Shown here one piece after another: positions 8,265-14,215 of a stretch of DNA of 25,699 nt. A program made the position numbers and the translations under genes. The number at the start of each line of letters is the position of its first letter. Positions within the stretch are counted from its first letter, which is position 1. The DNA lies in contig JBEEOW010000043.1 in the NCBI GenBank assembly GCA_041191405.1, positions 1 to 25,699 on the forward strand. The letters run 5' to 3'. The notes under the pieces were generated by a model. It did no database searches. It saw only the letters and a program-made list of their open reading frames with translations, and had not been told where the DNA came from. Source of the stretch: JBEEOW01 sp041191405 (GTDB lineage: Bacteria > Bacteroidota > Bacteroidia > Cytophagales > UBA9547).

Positions 8265-8630
8265 ATGAATGAGATTAGTAGCATTGGTTTTAAGATAAAA
8301 AAACTTAGAGAGTTGAAAAATTATACGCAAGAGTATATGGCTGAAAAATTAAATATAAGCCAATCTACTTATGCTAGATTTGAAAAAGATGATTCAGATG
8401 TTACTATTTCTAAATTACAACAAATTGCTGAAGTTTTAGAAGTTACTTTAAATGATATTCTTGATTTTAATAGTCAATATATTTTCAACAATTATTCTAA
8501 AACAAAAAATGGTTTTAACATAAATCATTCTTCTGAACTTGAAAAAGAGTTGTTTGAAAAACATATTAATCATTTGACAAAAGAAAATGAATATTTAAGA
8601 GGAATGTTAGAAAAGGTTTTAGCTAAATAA
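8265..8630 (+). CDS. XRE-family transcriptional regulator
   Basis: A 121-residue protein. Residues about 7-65 form a lambda-repressor-like helix-turn-helix: IGFKIKKLRELKNYTQEYMAEKL, then ISQSTYARFEKDDSDVTISKL (recognition helix SQSTYARFE), then IAEVLEVTLNDIL. The C-terminal 45 residues (ELEKELFEKHINHLTKENEYLRGMLEKVL) look like a coiled coil for dimerisation. It is divergent from the LamG gene, with about 105 bp between starts, so it could control that gene or itself. That is inference from position only. Confidence 0.85.
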   Translation: MNEISSIGFKIKKLRELKNYTQEYMAEKLNISQSTYARFEKDDSDVTISKLQQIAEVLEVTLNDILDFNSQYIFNNYSKTKNGFNINHSSELEKELFEKHINHLTKENEYLRGMLEKVLAK

Positions 8631-8657
8631 TTTTTTTAGTTTTTTTATCCTTTCAAC

Positions 8658-9023
8658 TTAAAATCCTACAAATCCTAATTCAGATAATAACACCACAACC
8701 GCCACACAAACTGAAAAAATAGCCGCAATCAACACAGCTGCTGCGGCTACATCTTTTATCAAACCTGCTTTTGGGTTTTGTTCTGGGGAAACTAAATCAA
8801 CTAACTTTTCTATGGCTGTATTTATGGTTTCTAAACTCAAAACCAAGGCACAACAAAGTAAAATGGCTATCCACGAATTTGCTGAAATTTTACAATAAAG
8901 CCCCAAACCCATAACTAATACCGTTGCCAATAAATGAAATTTGAAATTATTTTCTTTCAAAATCATATATTTTATGCCTTTGATGGCGTATTTGAAGCTT
9001 TTGAGCATTTTGGTTAAGTTCAT
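8658..9023 (-). CDS. dgkA: Diacylglycerol/undecaprenol kinase, DgkA family
   Basis: A 121-residue integral membrane kinase of the small DgkA type. It phosphorylates diacylglycerol or, in many non-proteobacteria, undecaprenol, feeding the lipid carrier for wall synthesis. The family signature LETINTAIEKLVDLV (E-x-x-N-T-A-I-E) and KDVAAAAVLIAAI are intact, together with an N-terminal FKYAIKGIKYMILKENNFKFHL amphipathic segment and three membrane helices. Which lipid it uses cannot be told from sequence. The gene is the last of a run of minus-strand membrane genes. Its 3' end contains a direct repeat of AGGATTT. A heptamer repeat array separates it from the DUF1361 gene, so cotranscription is uncertain. 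Confidence 0.85.
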   Translation of the reverse strand: MNLTKMLKSFKYAIKGIKYMILKENNFKFHLLATVLVMGLGLYCKISANSWIAILLCCALVLSLETINTAIEKLVDLVSPEQNPKAGLIKDVAAAAVLIAAIFSVCVAVVVLLSELGFVGF

Positions 9024-9027
9024 TTTG

Positions 9028-9098
9028 AGTTGTCAGTTATCAGTCGTCAGTTATCTGTTGTCAGTTTTTTTCTTAAGTCTTAAGTCTTAAGTCTTAAG
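9028..9098. repeat. Heptamer repeat array (two sequence types)
   Basis: Positions 9028-9062 hold five 7-bp units: AGTTGTC, AGTTATC, AGTCGTC, AGTTATC and TGTTGTC. Positions 9071-9098 hold four perfect copies of TCTTAAG. The second block covers the stop codon of the DUF1361 gene (9080-9082), so that protein's last residues (DLRLKT) are repeat-encoded. This is a short tandem repeat of the STRR type. Confidence 0.85.
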
Positions 9099-9730
9099 TC
9101 TTCTTTCTTAATTCTTTCTTGTTCAGACCGATAAATAATATACACCGAACCAATCAAAATGAAATAGACAATTGAAAATTCCCAAACATTTTTCTTTAAA
9201 ATTAATTGAAGTATTTCACTTATTAAACTAAATGGTTGATTAATAATATTCCAACTGTTCCAACGTTCAACTCTGCCTAGGTAAATTCCGAATCCTGAAA
9301 GTAAAAACGACACTACAATGGTAAGTATTGCCAAGCCGTTTCCTAGTTTTGAAATTAACCAATTATGAATTACATCTGCTGATTTTATTGCCATGTACAT
9401 GCCTGTGTAGGCAAACATAAACAATAACACTACATCAAACCAAATTACAGCACTTGTGCTATGGTTTATATGTACAAAATCTGTAACCAAATAGGGGGCA
9501 TTTGGGAAAAATACCAACCAAATACAAATCAGTACTAACTTGATTTTCATTGGGATAGTTTCTGTATTTATTCTTGATGCAATAAAATAGGGTACATAAG
9601 CCAAGAGTAAATTCCATAACAAAAATATGTATCTGAAATTTTCGGTCATAAATACTCTGCATATCAGTAATATAATGCAAATAGTGGTTAAGAAACCAAT
9701 TTGCCAGTTAAATGCTTTGATGGTTTTCAT
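9080..9730 (-). CDS. DUF1361 membrane protein
   Basis: A 216-residue protein with about six membrane helices. The DUF1361 signature is clear: WLVFFPNAPYLVTDFVHI near residue 80 and GFGIYLGRVERWNSWNI near 150. The role of the family is not established. It overlaps the upstream membrane gene by four bases (ATGA), so the pair is translationally coupled. The C-terminus EDLRLKT is encoded by a tandem TCTTAAG array (complement AAGACTT). Expansion by one 7-bp unit would change the reading frame and tail length. Confidence 0.85.
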   Translation of the reverse strand: MKTIKAFNWQIGFLTTICIILLICRVFMTENFRYIFLLWNLLLAYVPYFIASRINTETIPMKIKLVLICIWLVFFPNAPYLVTDFVHINHSTSAVIWFDVVLLFMFAYTGMYMAIKSADVIHNWLISKLGNGLAILTIVVSFLLSGFGIYLGRVERWNSWNIINQPFSLISEILQLILKKNVWEFSIVYFILIGSVYIIYRSEQERIKKEDLRLKT

Positions 9731-10422
9731 AATGAAATTGGTTTAAAGTTTCTTTTAGCATAAATCACAATACTTGCACAGATTATCCCTAAACCAATGT
9801 TGAATATCAGCCATTGGAATGGTATTGGACGCAAGGCTGTGGCTTTGGCAATAAAATTAGGATTGTGTAGGAGGGAAGTTACATCTTTCCAAAATCCATT
9901 TTCAAGAAATAGTTTTCCGTAGTCGTACATGAAAGTGTAAAGAATAAATAAGCTACCTAATGTTAATAATAACCATTCTTTTAGGATTAATTTTGCATCG
10001 AATTTTATTATTACATAAGCCAATAAAATCATTGCAAACGAACATAAAACAGGAGCAAGTACTGGACCGAGCCAAGTTACGGGTAACAAGAAAAGGATAT
10101 CCCATTCAAATACCGATATTGGCCAATTTATAAAAACTTTGAGCCAGATATAATAGAAAATATCCCAAATGGCAAAGCTGTAAATAAACCATGCAAATCT
10201 TTTGTGAGATGATTTACTCATAATACAGGCTATGGTGTACAACATTACTATGGTTGCAAATTCACGGGTGAGTTCAGTTTTGATGATTAATTCCTTAATC
10301 GGGCGAAACACTATTGAAAATCCATCAGCGAAGTATAATTCACGAATATATACTACAACTGCACTTTCTAAACATGCCATCGCTATGGCAAATACGGTTA
10401 ATATGATTGCTTTATTTTTCAT
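9727..10422 (-). CDS. Conserved multi-pass membrane protein, function unknown
   Basis: A 231-residue protein with about six or seven hydrophobic segments. Its central block WDIFYYIWLKVFINWP and DILFLLPVTWLGPVLAPVL is unusually polar and aromatic for membrane helices and looks like a conserved core. A later PIPFQWLIFNIGLG also stands out. I do not recognise a named family or enzyme. It overlaps the DUF1361 gene by four bases. A heptamer array lies between it and the DUF4173 gene. Co-occurrence with DUF1361 and DUF4173 suggests an envelope role, which is inference. Confidence 0.75.
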   Translation of the reverse strand: MKNKAIILTVFAIAMACLESAVVVYIRELYFADGFSIVFRPIKELIIKTELTREFATIVMLYTIACIMSKSSHKRFAWFIYSFAIWDIFYYIWLKVFINWPISVFEWDILFLLPVTWLGPVLAPVLCSFAMILLAYVIIKFDAKLILKEWLLLTLGSLFILYTFMYDYGKLFLENGFWKDVTSLLHNPNFIAKATALRPIPFQWLIFNIGLGIICASIVIYAKRNFKPISL

Positions 10423-10428
10423 TTTTTT

Positions 10429-10498
10429 AAGTATTAGGTACAGGGTATTAAGTCTTAAGTCTAAAATCTAATATCTATTATCTATTATCTAAAATCTC
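10429..10498. repeat. Heptamer repeat array crossing a stop codon
   Basis: Ten consecutive 7-bp units stay in phase here: AAGTATT, AGGTACA, GGGTATT, AAGTCTT, AAGTCTA, AAATCTA, ATATCTA, TTATCTA, TTATCTA and AAATCTC. The stop codon of the DUF4173 gene (10478-10480) is inside unit 8, so its C-terminus EILDNR is repeat-derived. Confidence 0.8.
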
Positions 10499-12001
10499 TT
10501 GATAAGCTACATAATCAGCATAATTCCACGAAAAGAATGTTCTTGATTCATAGTCTTTTATAAAATTAGTGGTGTTTTGTTTTAAAATTGCTTGACCATC
10601 AATAATGTTGTAAGGGTGATTTCTGTTTGTACCCAAATCTTTACCTATAACATCTTTATTTTTCCAAAGAATGGGTAATGTTTTAGGAGATAATTCTAAC
10701 AAAAACACAAAATCAATATTTTCTTTTTTTGAATGATTGATATTATGGTTAGCAATAATGATGTCCCAATTAAAACAAGCAATTAAAATCATGGTGAAAT
10801 AGCTTGCCCATGAGTTGATTCTGAGCATGAAATAACCTGATTTTGTTGTTTTTATTTTTATTATCTGTGAAACTAAACCAACAATTGTAAGTAGTAAAAA
10901 GAAAATAACTCCTATGCGTTTGTAAGCCAAACCGTGTTCGGTGATGTAATGGTAATTGCGTAAGGCAACTGATATTACCATTATAATATTTTGCCCAATC
11001 CAAACAAAGCAAAGCGTTTTAAGGAGTTTACTTTTGCTGTAAAAGTTTAAGTTTTTTCTGAAAAAATATTCAATGATACCCATTGATAATAAAATACTTG
11101 CAATTAATAAGTAAGTGCCTTCGTGTACAAATTGAGATAAATTTAATACTTTGCTAACATCAAAATTTATCCATATCCATTGAATATCAATACTGTTTAC
11201 AATCAATAAAAGTGCATTGATTAAACCAACCATTAGTATTGCCGATTGGTTTTCGTTTTTGAGTGAAATACTATTGAAAAATGTATTGATTTCTCTTTTT
11301 GATTTATCAAATTTGGGTTTGTTTCTTATCAATTGATTTTGTTGCGTACTTTCAAAACCTAAAATGCTGTAAACTTTGGCTTTGAAAACTATGGTCATAG
11401 AAATTACAAAACCCAACATGGCAAACATGAATCTTCCAAATGAAAAATCTTGAAAAATGTATGCTAAGTTTTCACCAACTGCATTCCAAAAATTGGATGA
11501 AAGTCTATCAAATTCGGGGTTAGCTAATTTGTAAATCCAATAAAATAGTATCAAAAACAATATTGGAATAATACTTAATCGAATTTTTCGACCAATATTG
11601 ATATTGTTGTTTTGGATTTTTTCTTCGTTCAAACTTTCATTTTTGAATGAACTCGGAATTTTTATAAAGCTTTCAAAAACAGCCACTAATGCATACAAAA
11701 TGTTTTTTAATTCATTAGCATGTACAAATCCAACTAATATTATCAAACTCGAAATATGTGCAAATTTTGCCGATGTGGAGCCATACAAAACAACTAATAT
11801 TCCTGAAATAATTGTTCCTGCCAAAGCAACGAGAACATTTTTTTGTTTGAAACTCAATGTATTCAACCAAGCCAATATTACAATTACGATTCCTGAAAAT
11901 AGGAGCGAGTTGATTCCTAAATTATTATTCCAAAACAGCACATTGTGTGTAATGGTTAAAGCTATTGCTACTGTTAGCTTTTGTTTAGATTGATTTTTCA
12001 T
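10478..12001 (-). CDS. DUF4173 membrane protein
   Basis: A 507-residue protein with about twelve membrane helices. The DUF4173 hallmarks are in the C-terminal half: HEGTYLLIASILLSMGIIEYFF, ALRNYHYITEHGLAYKRIGV and ISWAS-like RINSWASYFTMILIACFNWDIIIANHNI. A soluble stretch (about 405-507) with LPILWKNKDVIG and FFSWNYADYVAYQEI follows. The family is frequently found near winged-helix regulators and CreD-type envelope proteins in Bacteroidota, but its activity is not known. The gene follows the 99-residue membrane gene by 44 bp with no promoter seen. It is therefore probably under the operator at 12363-12379. Confidence 0.8.
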   Translation of the reverse strand: MKNQSKQKLTVAIALTITHNVLFWNNNLGINSLLFSGIVIVILAWLNTLSFKQKNVLVALAGTIISGILVVLYGSTSAKFAHISSLIILVGFVHANELKNILYALVAVFESFIKIPSSFKNESLNEEKIQNNNINIGRKIRLSIIPILFLILFYWIYKLANPEFDRLSSNFWNAVGENLAYIFQDFSFGRFMFAMLGFVISMTIVFKAKVYSILGFESTQQNQLIRNKPKFDKSKREINTFFNSISLKNENQSAILMVGLINALLLIVNSIDIQWIWINFDVSKVLNLSQFVHEGTYLLIASILLSMGIIEYFFRKNLNFYSKSKLLKTLCFVWIGQNIIMVISVALRNYHYITEHGLAYKRIGVIFFLLLTIVGLVSQIIKIKTTKSGYFMLRINSWASYFTMILIACFNWDIIIANHNINHSKKENIDFVFLLELSPKTLPILWKNKDVIGKDLGTNRNHPYNIIDGQAILKQNTTNFIKDYESRTFFSWNYADYVAYQEILDNR

Positions 12002-12045
12002 TATAATTGTGTTTAATGTTGATAATGAGATGATTGTTTTAATGT

Positions 12046-12345
12046 TTAAGCAAATGACCAGTATAATATGTCCAAAATGCTTACAACAGGAATGTATATG
12101 CTGGCATAGATTGACACTAAAATGTTTAAACTATACTCGAAAATACTTTTGTCGACTTTCCAATTATTTCTGATTAGTTGAAAAGAAGAAATAAAGTAGT
12201 AAGACATAAATAAAATATTTGGAATGGATAATATGGATGAAAAAGTTAGTGCTACCATTTCTTTATCTACCAATATGAAAATTATTGCTACTAACAACCA
12301 TGACATTACATGGAATATGAGAATTGAATTTAATTTAGACTTCAT
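12046..12345 (-). CDS. Small membrane protein with operator upstream
   Basis: A 99-residue protein of three or four hydrophobic helices (FHVMSWLLVAIIFILV, IPNILFMSYYFISSFQLI, ILVSIYASIYIPVVSILDILYW) joined by short charged loops (NNWKVDKSI). I recognise no named family. It is the first gene of the putative DUF4173 operon. Its ATG lies 17 bp from an ACTTTG-N5-CAAAGT palindrome shared with two neighbouring units. Confidence 0.65.
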   Translation of the reverse strand: MKSKLNSILIFHVMSWLLVAIIFILVDKEMVALTFSSILSIPNILFMSYYFISSFQLIRNNWKVDKSIFEYSLNILVSIYASIYIPVVSILDILYWSFA

Positions 12346-12354
12346 AGTTTTGTG

Positions 12355-12410
12355 TTTAAAGTACTTTGAGTTGCAAAGTTTAGGGTGAATAAAAAAGGAT
12401 AATTAAATCC
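12355..12410 (-). repeat. 56-bp duplicated upstream region, copy A
   Basis: This copy aligns without gaps to 12930-12985 (50 of 56 bases identical by eye). On the minus strand it runs from GGATTTAATTATCC followed by six T, through the palindrome, to AAGTACTTTAAA. The GGAT/ATCC hairpin plus T run resembles a short terminator of the preceding gene. It overlaps the COQ4-like stop codon (12403-12405). Confidence 0.75.
12363..12379 (-). promoter_or_regulatory. Putative operator A (before the DUF4173 operon)
   Basis: Inverted repeat ACTTTG-AGTTG-CAAAGT, flanked by the conserved TTTAAAGT on the gene side. It lies 17 bp upstream of the ATG at 12345. The same 6-5-6 element occurs at 12938-12954 and 14053-14069. 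The likely binder is the winged-helix protein encoded at 13111-13410, by inference from position. Confidence 0.65.
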
Positions 12411-12918
12411 CAGTGTAGATATTAGTTTTTTTGAAGATAATGTTTTTCAACTCTTCAAGATTGTGATTGAGAAGTGCTTTGAAATCCCAATGGGTAAAGG
12501 GGAGAGCATCTCTTCCTCTTTTGTAATGTTGGTAGAAATATTTCCATTTTTCAGGGTAAAATATTCCAGAGAATACAGCTGAACCAATGGTGTAAATGGA
12601 AACTTTTCCATTACCAATTAGGAAAAACGTCATGGCAGATTCTTCAATTACTTTAGTTTTATATTCAAGTAAAAGATGAAATACATCATGACTTTCAATT
12701 TTTTCTATTATTTCAAGTTCTTCACGTTGTAAAAACAAACCAAGTTCATTTCCCAATGTTTTTTCGGGAAACTGTAACAAATCATTCTTTTTCAAATTCC
12801 ATGAATAACGTTTATGTATAATAAGTTTGTAAACAGGTACATATATACTGAGAACAAATAAAATAATTCGTTCTCGAAGAGAATATTCTGTTTTATATTT
12901 TATGATGATTGGTTTCAT
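12403..12918 (-). CDS. COQ4-like protein
   Basis: A 171-residue protein with the COQ4 metal-binding signature HDxxHx11E at residues 77-93 (HDVFH, then E93). It is followed by a helical LLEYKTKVIEESAMTFFLIGNGK and a C-terminal YKRGRDALPFTHWDFKALLNHNLEELKN that matches the G-R-x-A-x-P-L/F end of COQ4 proteins. In eukaryotes and proteobacteria COQ4 acts in coenzyme Q biosynthesis and coordinates zinc. Most Bacteroidota make menaquinone instead, so the substrate here is open. A hydrophobic segment near 18-33 may associate with the membrane. The gene is a single unit with operator B 19 bp upstream of its ATG and a weak terminator-like hairpin over its stop codon. The family call rests on the motif and C-terminal pattern. 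Confidence 0.7.
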   Translation of the reverse strand: MKPIIIKYKTEYSLRERIILFVLSIYVPVYKLIIHKRYSWNLKKNDLLQFPEKTLGNELGLFLQREELEIIEKIESHDVFHLLLEYKTKVIEESAMTFFLIGNGKVSIYTIGSAVFSGIFYPEKWKYFYQHYKRGRDALPFTHWDFKALLNHNLEELKNIIFKKTNIYTGI

Positions 12919-12929
12919 GGTTTGTATAT

Positions 12930-12985
12930 TTTAAAGTACTTTGAATTGCAAAGTTTGTGTTTATTAAAAAAGGATAATTAAATCC
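12930..12985 (-). repeat. 56-bp duplicated upstream region, copy B
   Basis: Second copy of the segment at 12355-12410. The palindrome and the GGATAATTAAATCC block are the best-conserved parts, and the nine bases between them vary. Confidence 0.75.
12938..12954 (-). promoter_or_regulatory. Putative operator B (before the COQ4-like gene)
   Basis: Inverted repeat ACTTTG-AATTG-CAAAGT, 19 bp upstream of the ATG at 12918, in the same orientation and flank as operators A and C. Confidence 0.65.
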
Positions 12986-13007
12986 TTCGTATTTAAATTG
13001 TCTGAAT

Positions 13008-13030
13008 CAGGATTCTCAGGATTTTAGGAT
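13008..13030. repeat. AGGATT direct repeats
   Basis: Three copies of AGGATT with varied spacers (TCAGGATTC, TCAGGATTT, TAGGATTA) lie between the COQ4-like gene and the regulator gene. This is the low-complexity start of the repeat zone that continues to 13106. Confidence 0.55.
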
Positions 13031-13043
13031 TAACAAGATTTTT

Positions 13044-13106
13044 AAACTCTTAACCCCAAACTCTTAACCCTAAACTCTTAACCCTAAACCCTAAATCCTA
13101 AATTCC
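13044..13106. repeat. Telomere-like heptamer array
   Basis: Nine units of exactly seven bases: AAACTCT, TAACCCC, AAACTCT, TAACCCT, AAACTCT, TAACCCT, AAACCCT, AAATCCT and AAATTCC. They lie between the regulator's stop codon (13111) and the COQ4 promoter. It looks like a plant-type telomere repeat but is a diverged heptamer array of the same kind as at 9028 and 10429. Confidence 0.85.
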
Positions 13107-13110
13107 CCAA

Positions 13111-13410
13111 CTATCTACTTTTTAAGAAATTCTCCAGAGCATTTAAATGATCGTTAAAAGCCTTTTTCCCAAGTTCAGAAACGCTGTAAGTTGTATTTGG
13201 TTTCCGACCTACAAATTGTTTATTTACAGTAACATATTGTAAATCTTCCAAAGCCCTGATATGACTTGCCAAGTTACCGTCAGTTAATTGAAGTAAATCT
13301 TTTAGCGTACTAAAATCAACCAAATCGTTTACCATCAGTACCGACATAATACCTAGCCTAGCTTTACTTTCAAAAGCCTTATTGAAATTATCAGATAAAG
13401 GTAAACTCAC
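13111..13410 (-). CDS. Winged-helix transcriptional regulator (HTH_27 type)
   Basis: A 99-residue DNA-binding protein that fits the winged-helix HTH_27 family (MarR/ArsR-like fold). ARLGIMSVLMVNDLVDFSTLKDLLQLTDGNLASHIRALEDLQYV holds helices 2-4, with recognition helix DGNLASHIRALE. VNKQFVGRKPNTTYSVSELGKKAF is the wing and last helix. There is no sensor domain, so a ligand or partner protein probably gives the signal. Its ATG overlaps the stop of the membrane gene 13407-14045 by four bases, so regulator and membrane protein are made together. Three palindromes of the type bound by dimeric winged-helix proteins lie before this operon and two neighbours, which makes it the likely local repressor. 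Confidence 0.85.
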   Translation of the reverse strand: MSLPLSDNFNKAFESKARLGIMSVLMVNDLVDFSTLKDLLQLTDGNLASHIRALEDLQYVTVNKQFVGRKPNTTYSVSELGKKAFNDHLNALENFLKSR

Positions 13411-14045
13411 TTTTCGTATTTATAATACATTACAATTCCGTAAATGATATGCAATACTCCAAATCCTATTGTCCAAAATAGGAGACCGTATCCTATAAAA
13501 AAGCTTGATAATAAGCCTAATACTATTTCACAAATTCCTAATTGACGCACATCGCCATGTGTATATTTGCTCGCATTTACCAATGCCAACCCATAAAAAA
13601 GCAACATAGCTGGAGCAATTAATCCATATAAATGATGTGTTAATATTGCTAAACAAAACACTCCACCAGTAATTAATGGAATCGCCATGTTGATTAATAA
13701 TTTTTGTGCAGTTTTGTCCCAAATACTTTGCTTGTTTTTCTTTGCAGCTTTGGTAGTTAAGTAAATGCCGGTTAACAGAGCCAATAACAACACCGAGCCA
13801 GCATCTAAAATAAAAAATGCAAGAAAGTCTATTTTGATACCACCATTTTCGATGATATAATCATATCGAACTCTACTTGAGATATTAATTCTCAAATACC
13901 AATAAGCAGCACCAGCACCAATAATCGCATAAATTCCAGCGAAAACCCCTGATAAACCACTCAATGAAATAAATCTCGAAGAGCGTTCCATCAATTGGCG
14001 AATATCGCTTAGTTGGTCAAGTGGATTATAATTTTTGTTTTCCAT
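13407..14045 (-). CDS. Membrane protein paired with the winged-helix regulator
   Basis: A 212-residue protein. A hydrophilic N-terminus (MENKNYNPLDQLSDIRQLMERSSRF) with a short amphipathic helix is followed by about five membrane helices. These include LSGLSGVFAGIYAIIGAGAAYWYL, FLAFFILDAGSVLLLALLTGIYL and LLSSFFIGYGLLFWTIGFGVLHIIYGIVMYY. I recognise no enzyme motif. The four-base overlap with the regulator gene suggests a membrane sensor or sequestration partner, which is inference. ATG 14045 is directly adjacent to operator C and about 12 bases after the expected transcription start, giving a very short leader. Confidence 0.75.
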   Translation of the reverse strand: MENKNYNPLDQLSDIRQLMERSSRFISLSGLSGVFAGIYAIIGAGAAYWYLRINISSRVRYDYIIENGGIKIDFLAFFILDAGSVLLLALLTGIYLTTKAAKKNKQSIWDKTAQKLLINMAIPLITGGVFCLAILTHHLYGLIAPAMLLFYGLALVNASKYTHGDVRQLGICEIVLGLLSSFFIGYGLLFWTIGFGVLHIIYGIVMYYKYEK

Positions 14046-14052
14046 TTAAAGT

Positions 14053-14069
14053 ACTTTGTGTTGCAAAGT
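14053..14069 (-). promoter_or_regulatory. Putative operator C (before the regulator operon)
   Basis: Inverted repeat ACTTTG-TGTTG-CAAAGT. On the minus strand it shares its first half with the -7 box TAACTTTG, so a bound dimer would block the promoter, as expected for autorepression. Confidence 0.7.
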
Positions 14070-14093
14070 TAAAAATAGGTTTTGAATATGCAA
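14064..14093 (-). promoter_or_regulatory. Promoter of the regulator operon
   Basis: On the minus strand TTG (14093-14091), exactly 19 bases and TAACTTTG (14071-14064) match the Bacteroidota promoter consensus. Position 14064-14071 overlaps operator C. Confidence 0.75.
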
Positions 14094-14215
14094 GTGAATA
14101 GGGGAGAATTTTTTTTTAATGATAAAAGTCAAATTGTATATCATTTATAGCTTAACTATATTGCTTTAAATTTTAATTATAAAGTTTGATCAACTAAATT
14201 TATATTTAGTTTAAA

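Noticed and set aside
9028..9098. Possible CRISPR array
   Set aside because: The repeats are 7 bp and contiguous, without 25-40 bp repeats or unique spacers, and no cas genes are near.
13044..13106. Telomere-like CCCTAA repeats suggesting a linear replicon end or eukaryotic contamination
   Set aside because: The units are degenerate 7-mers inside a bacterial operon region, and the same 7-bp phase recurs in other gaps with different sequences.
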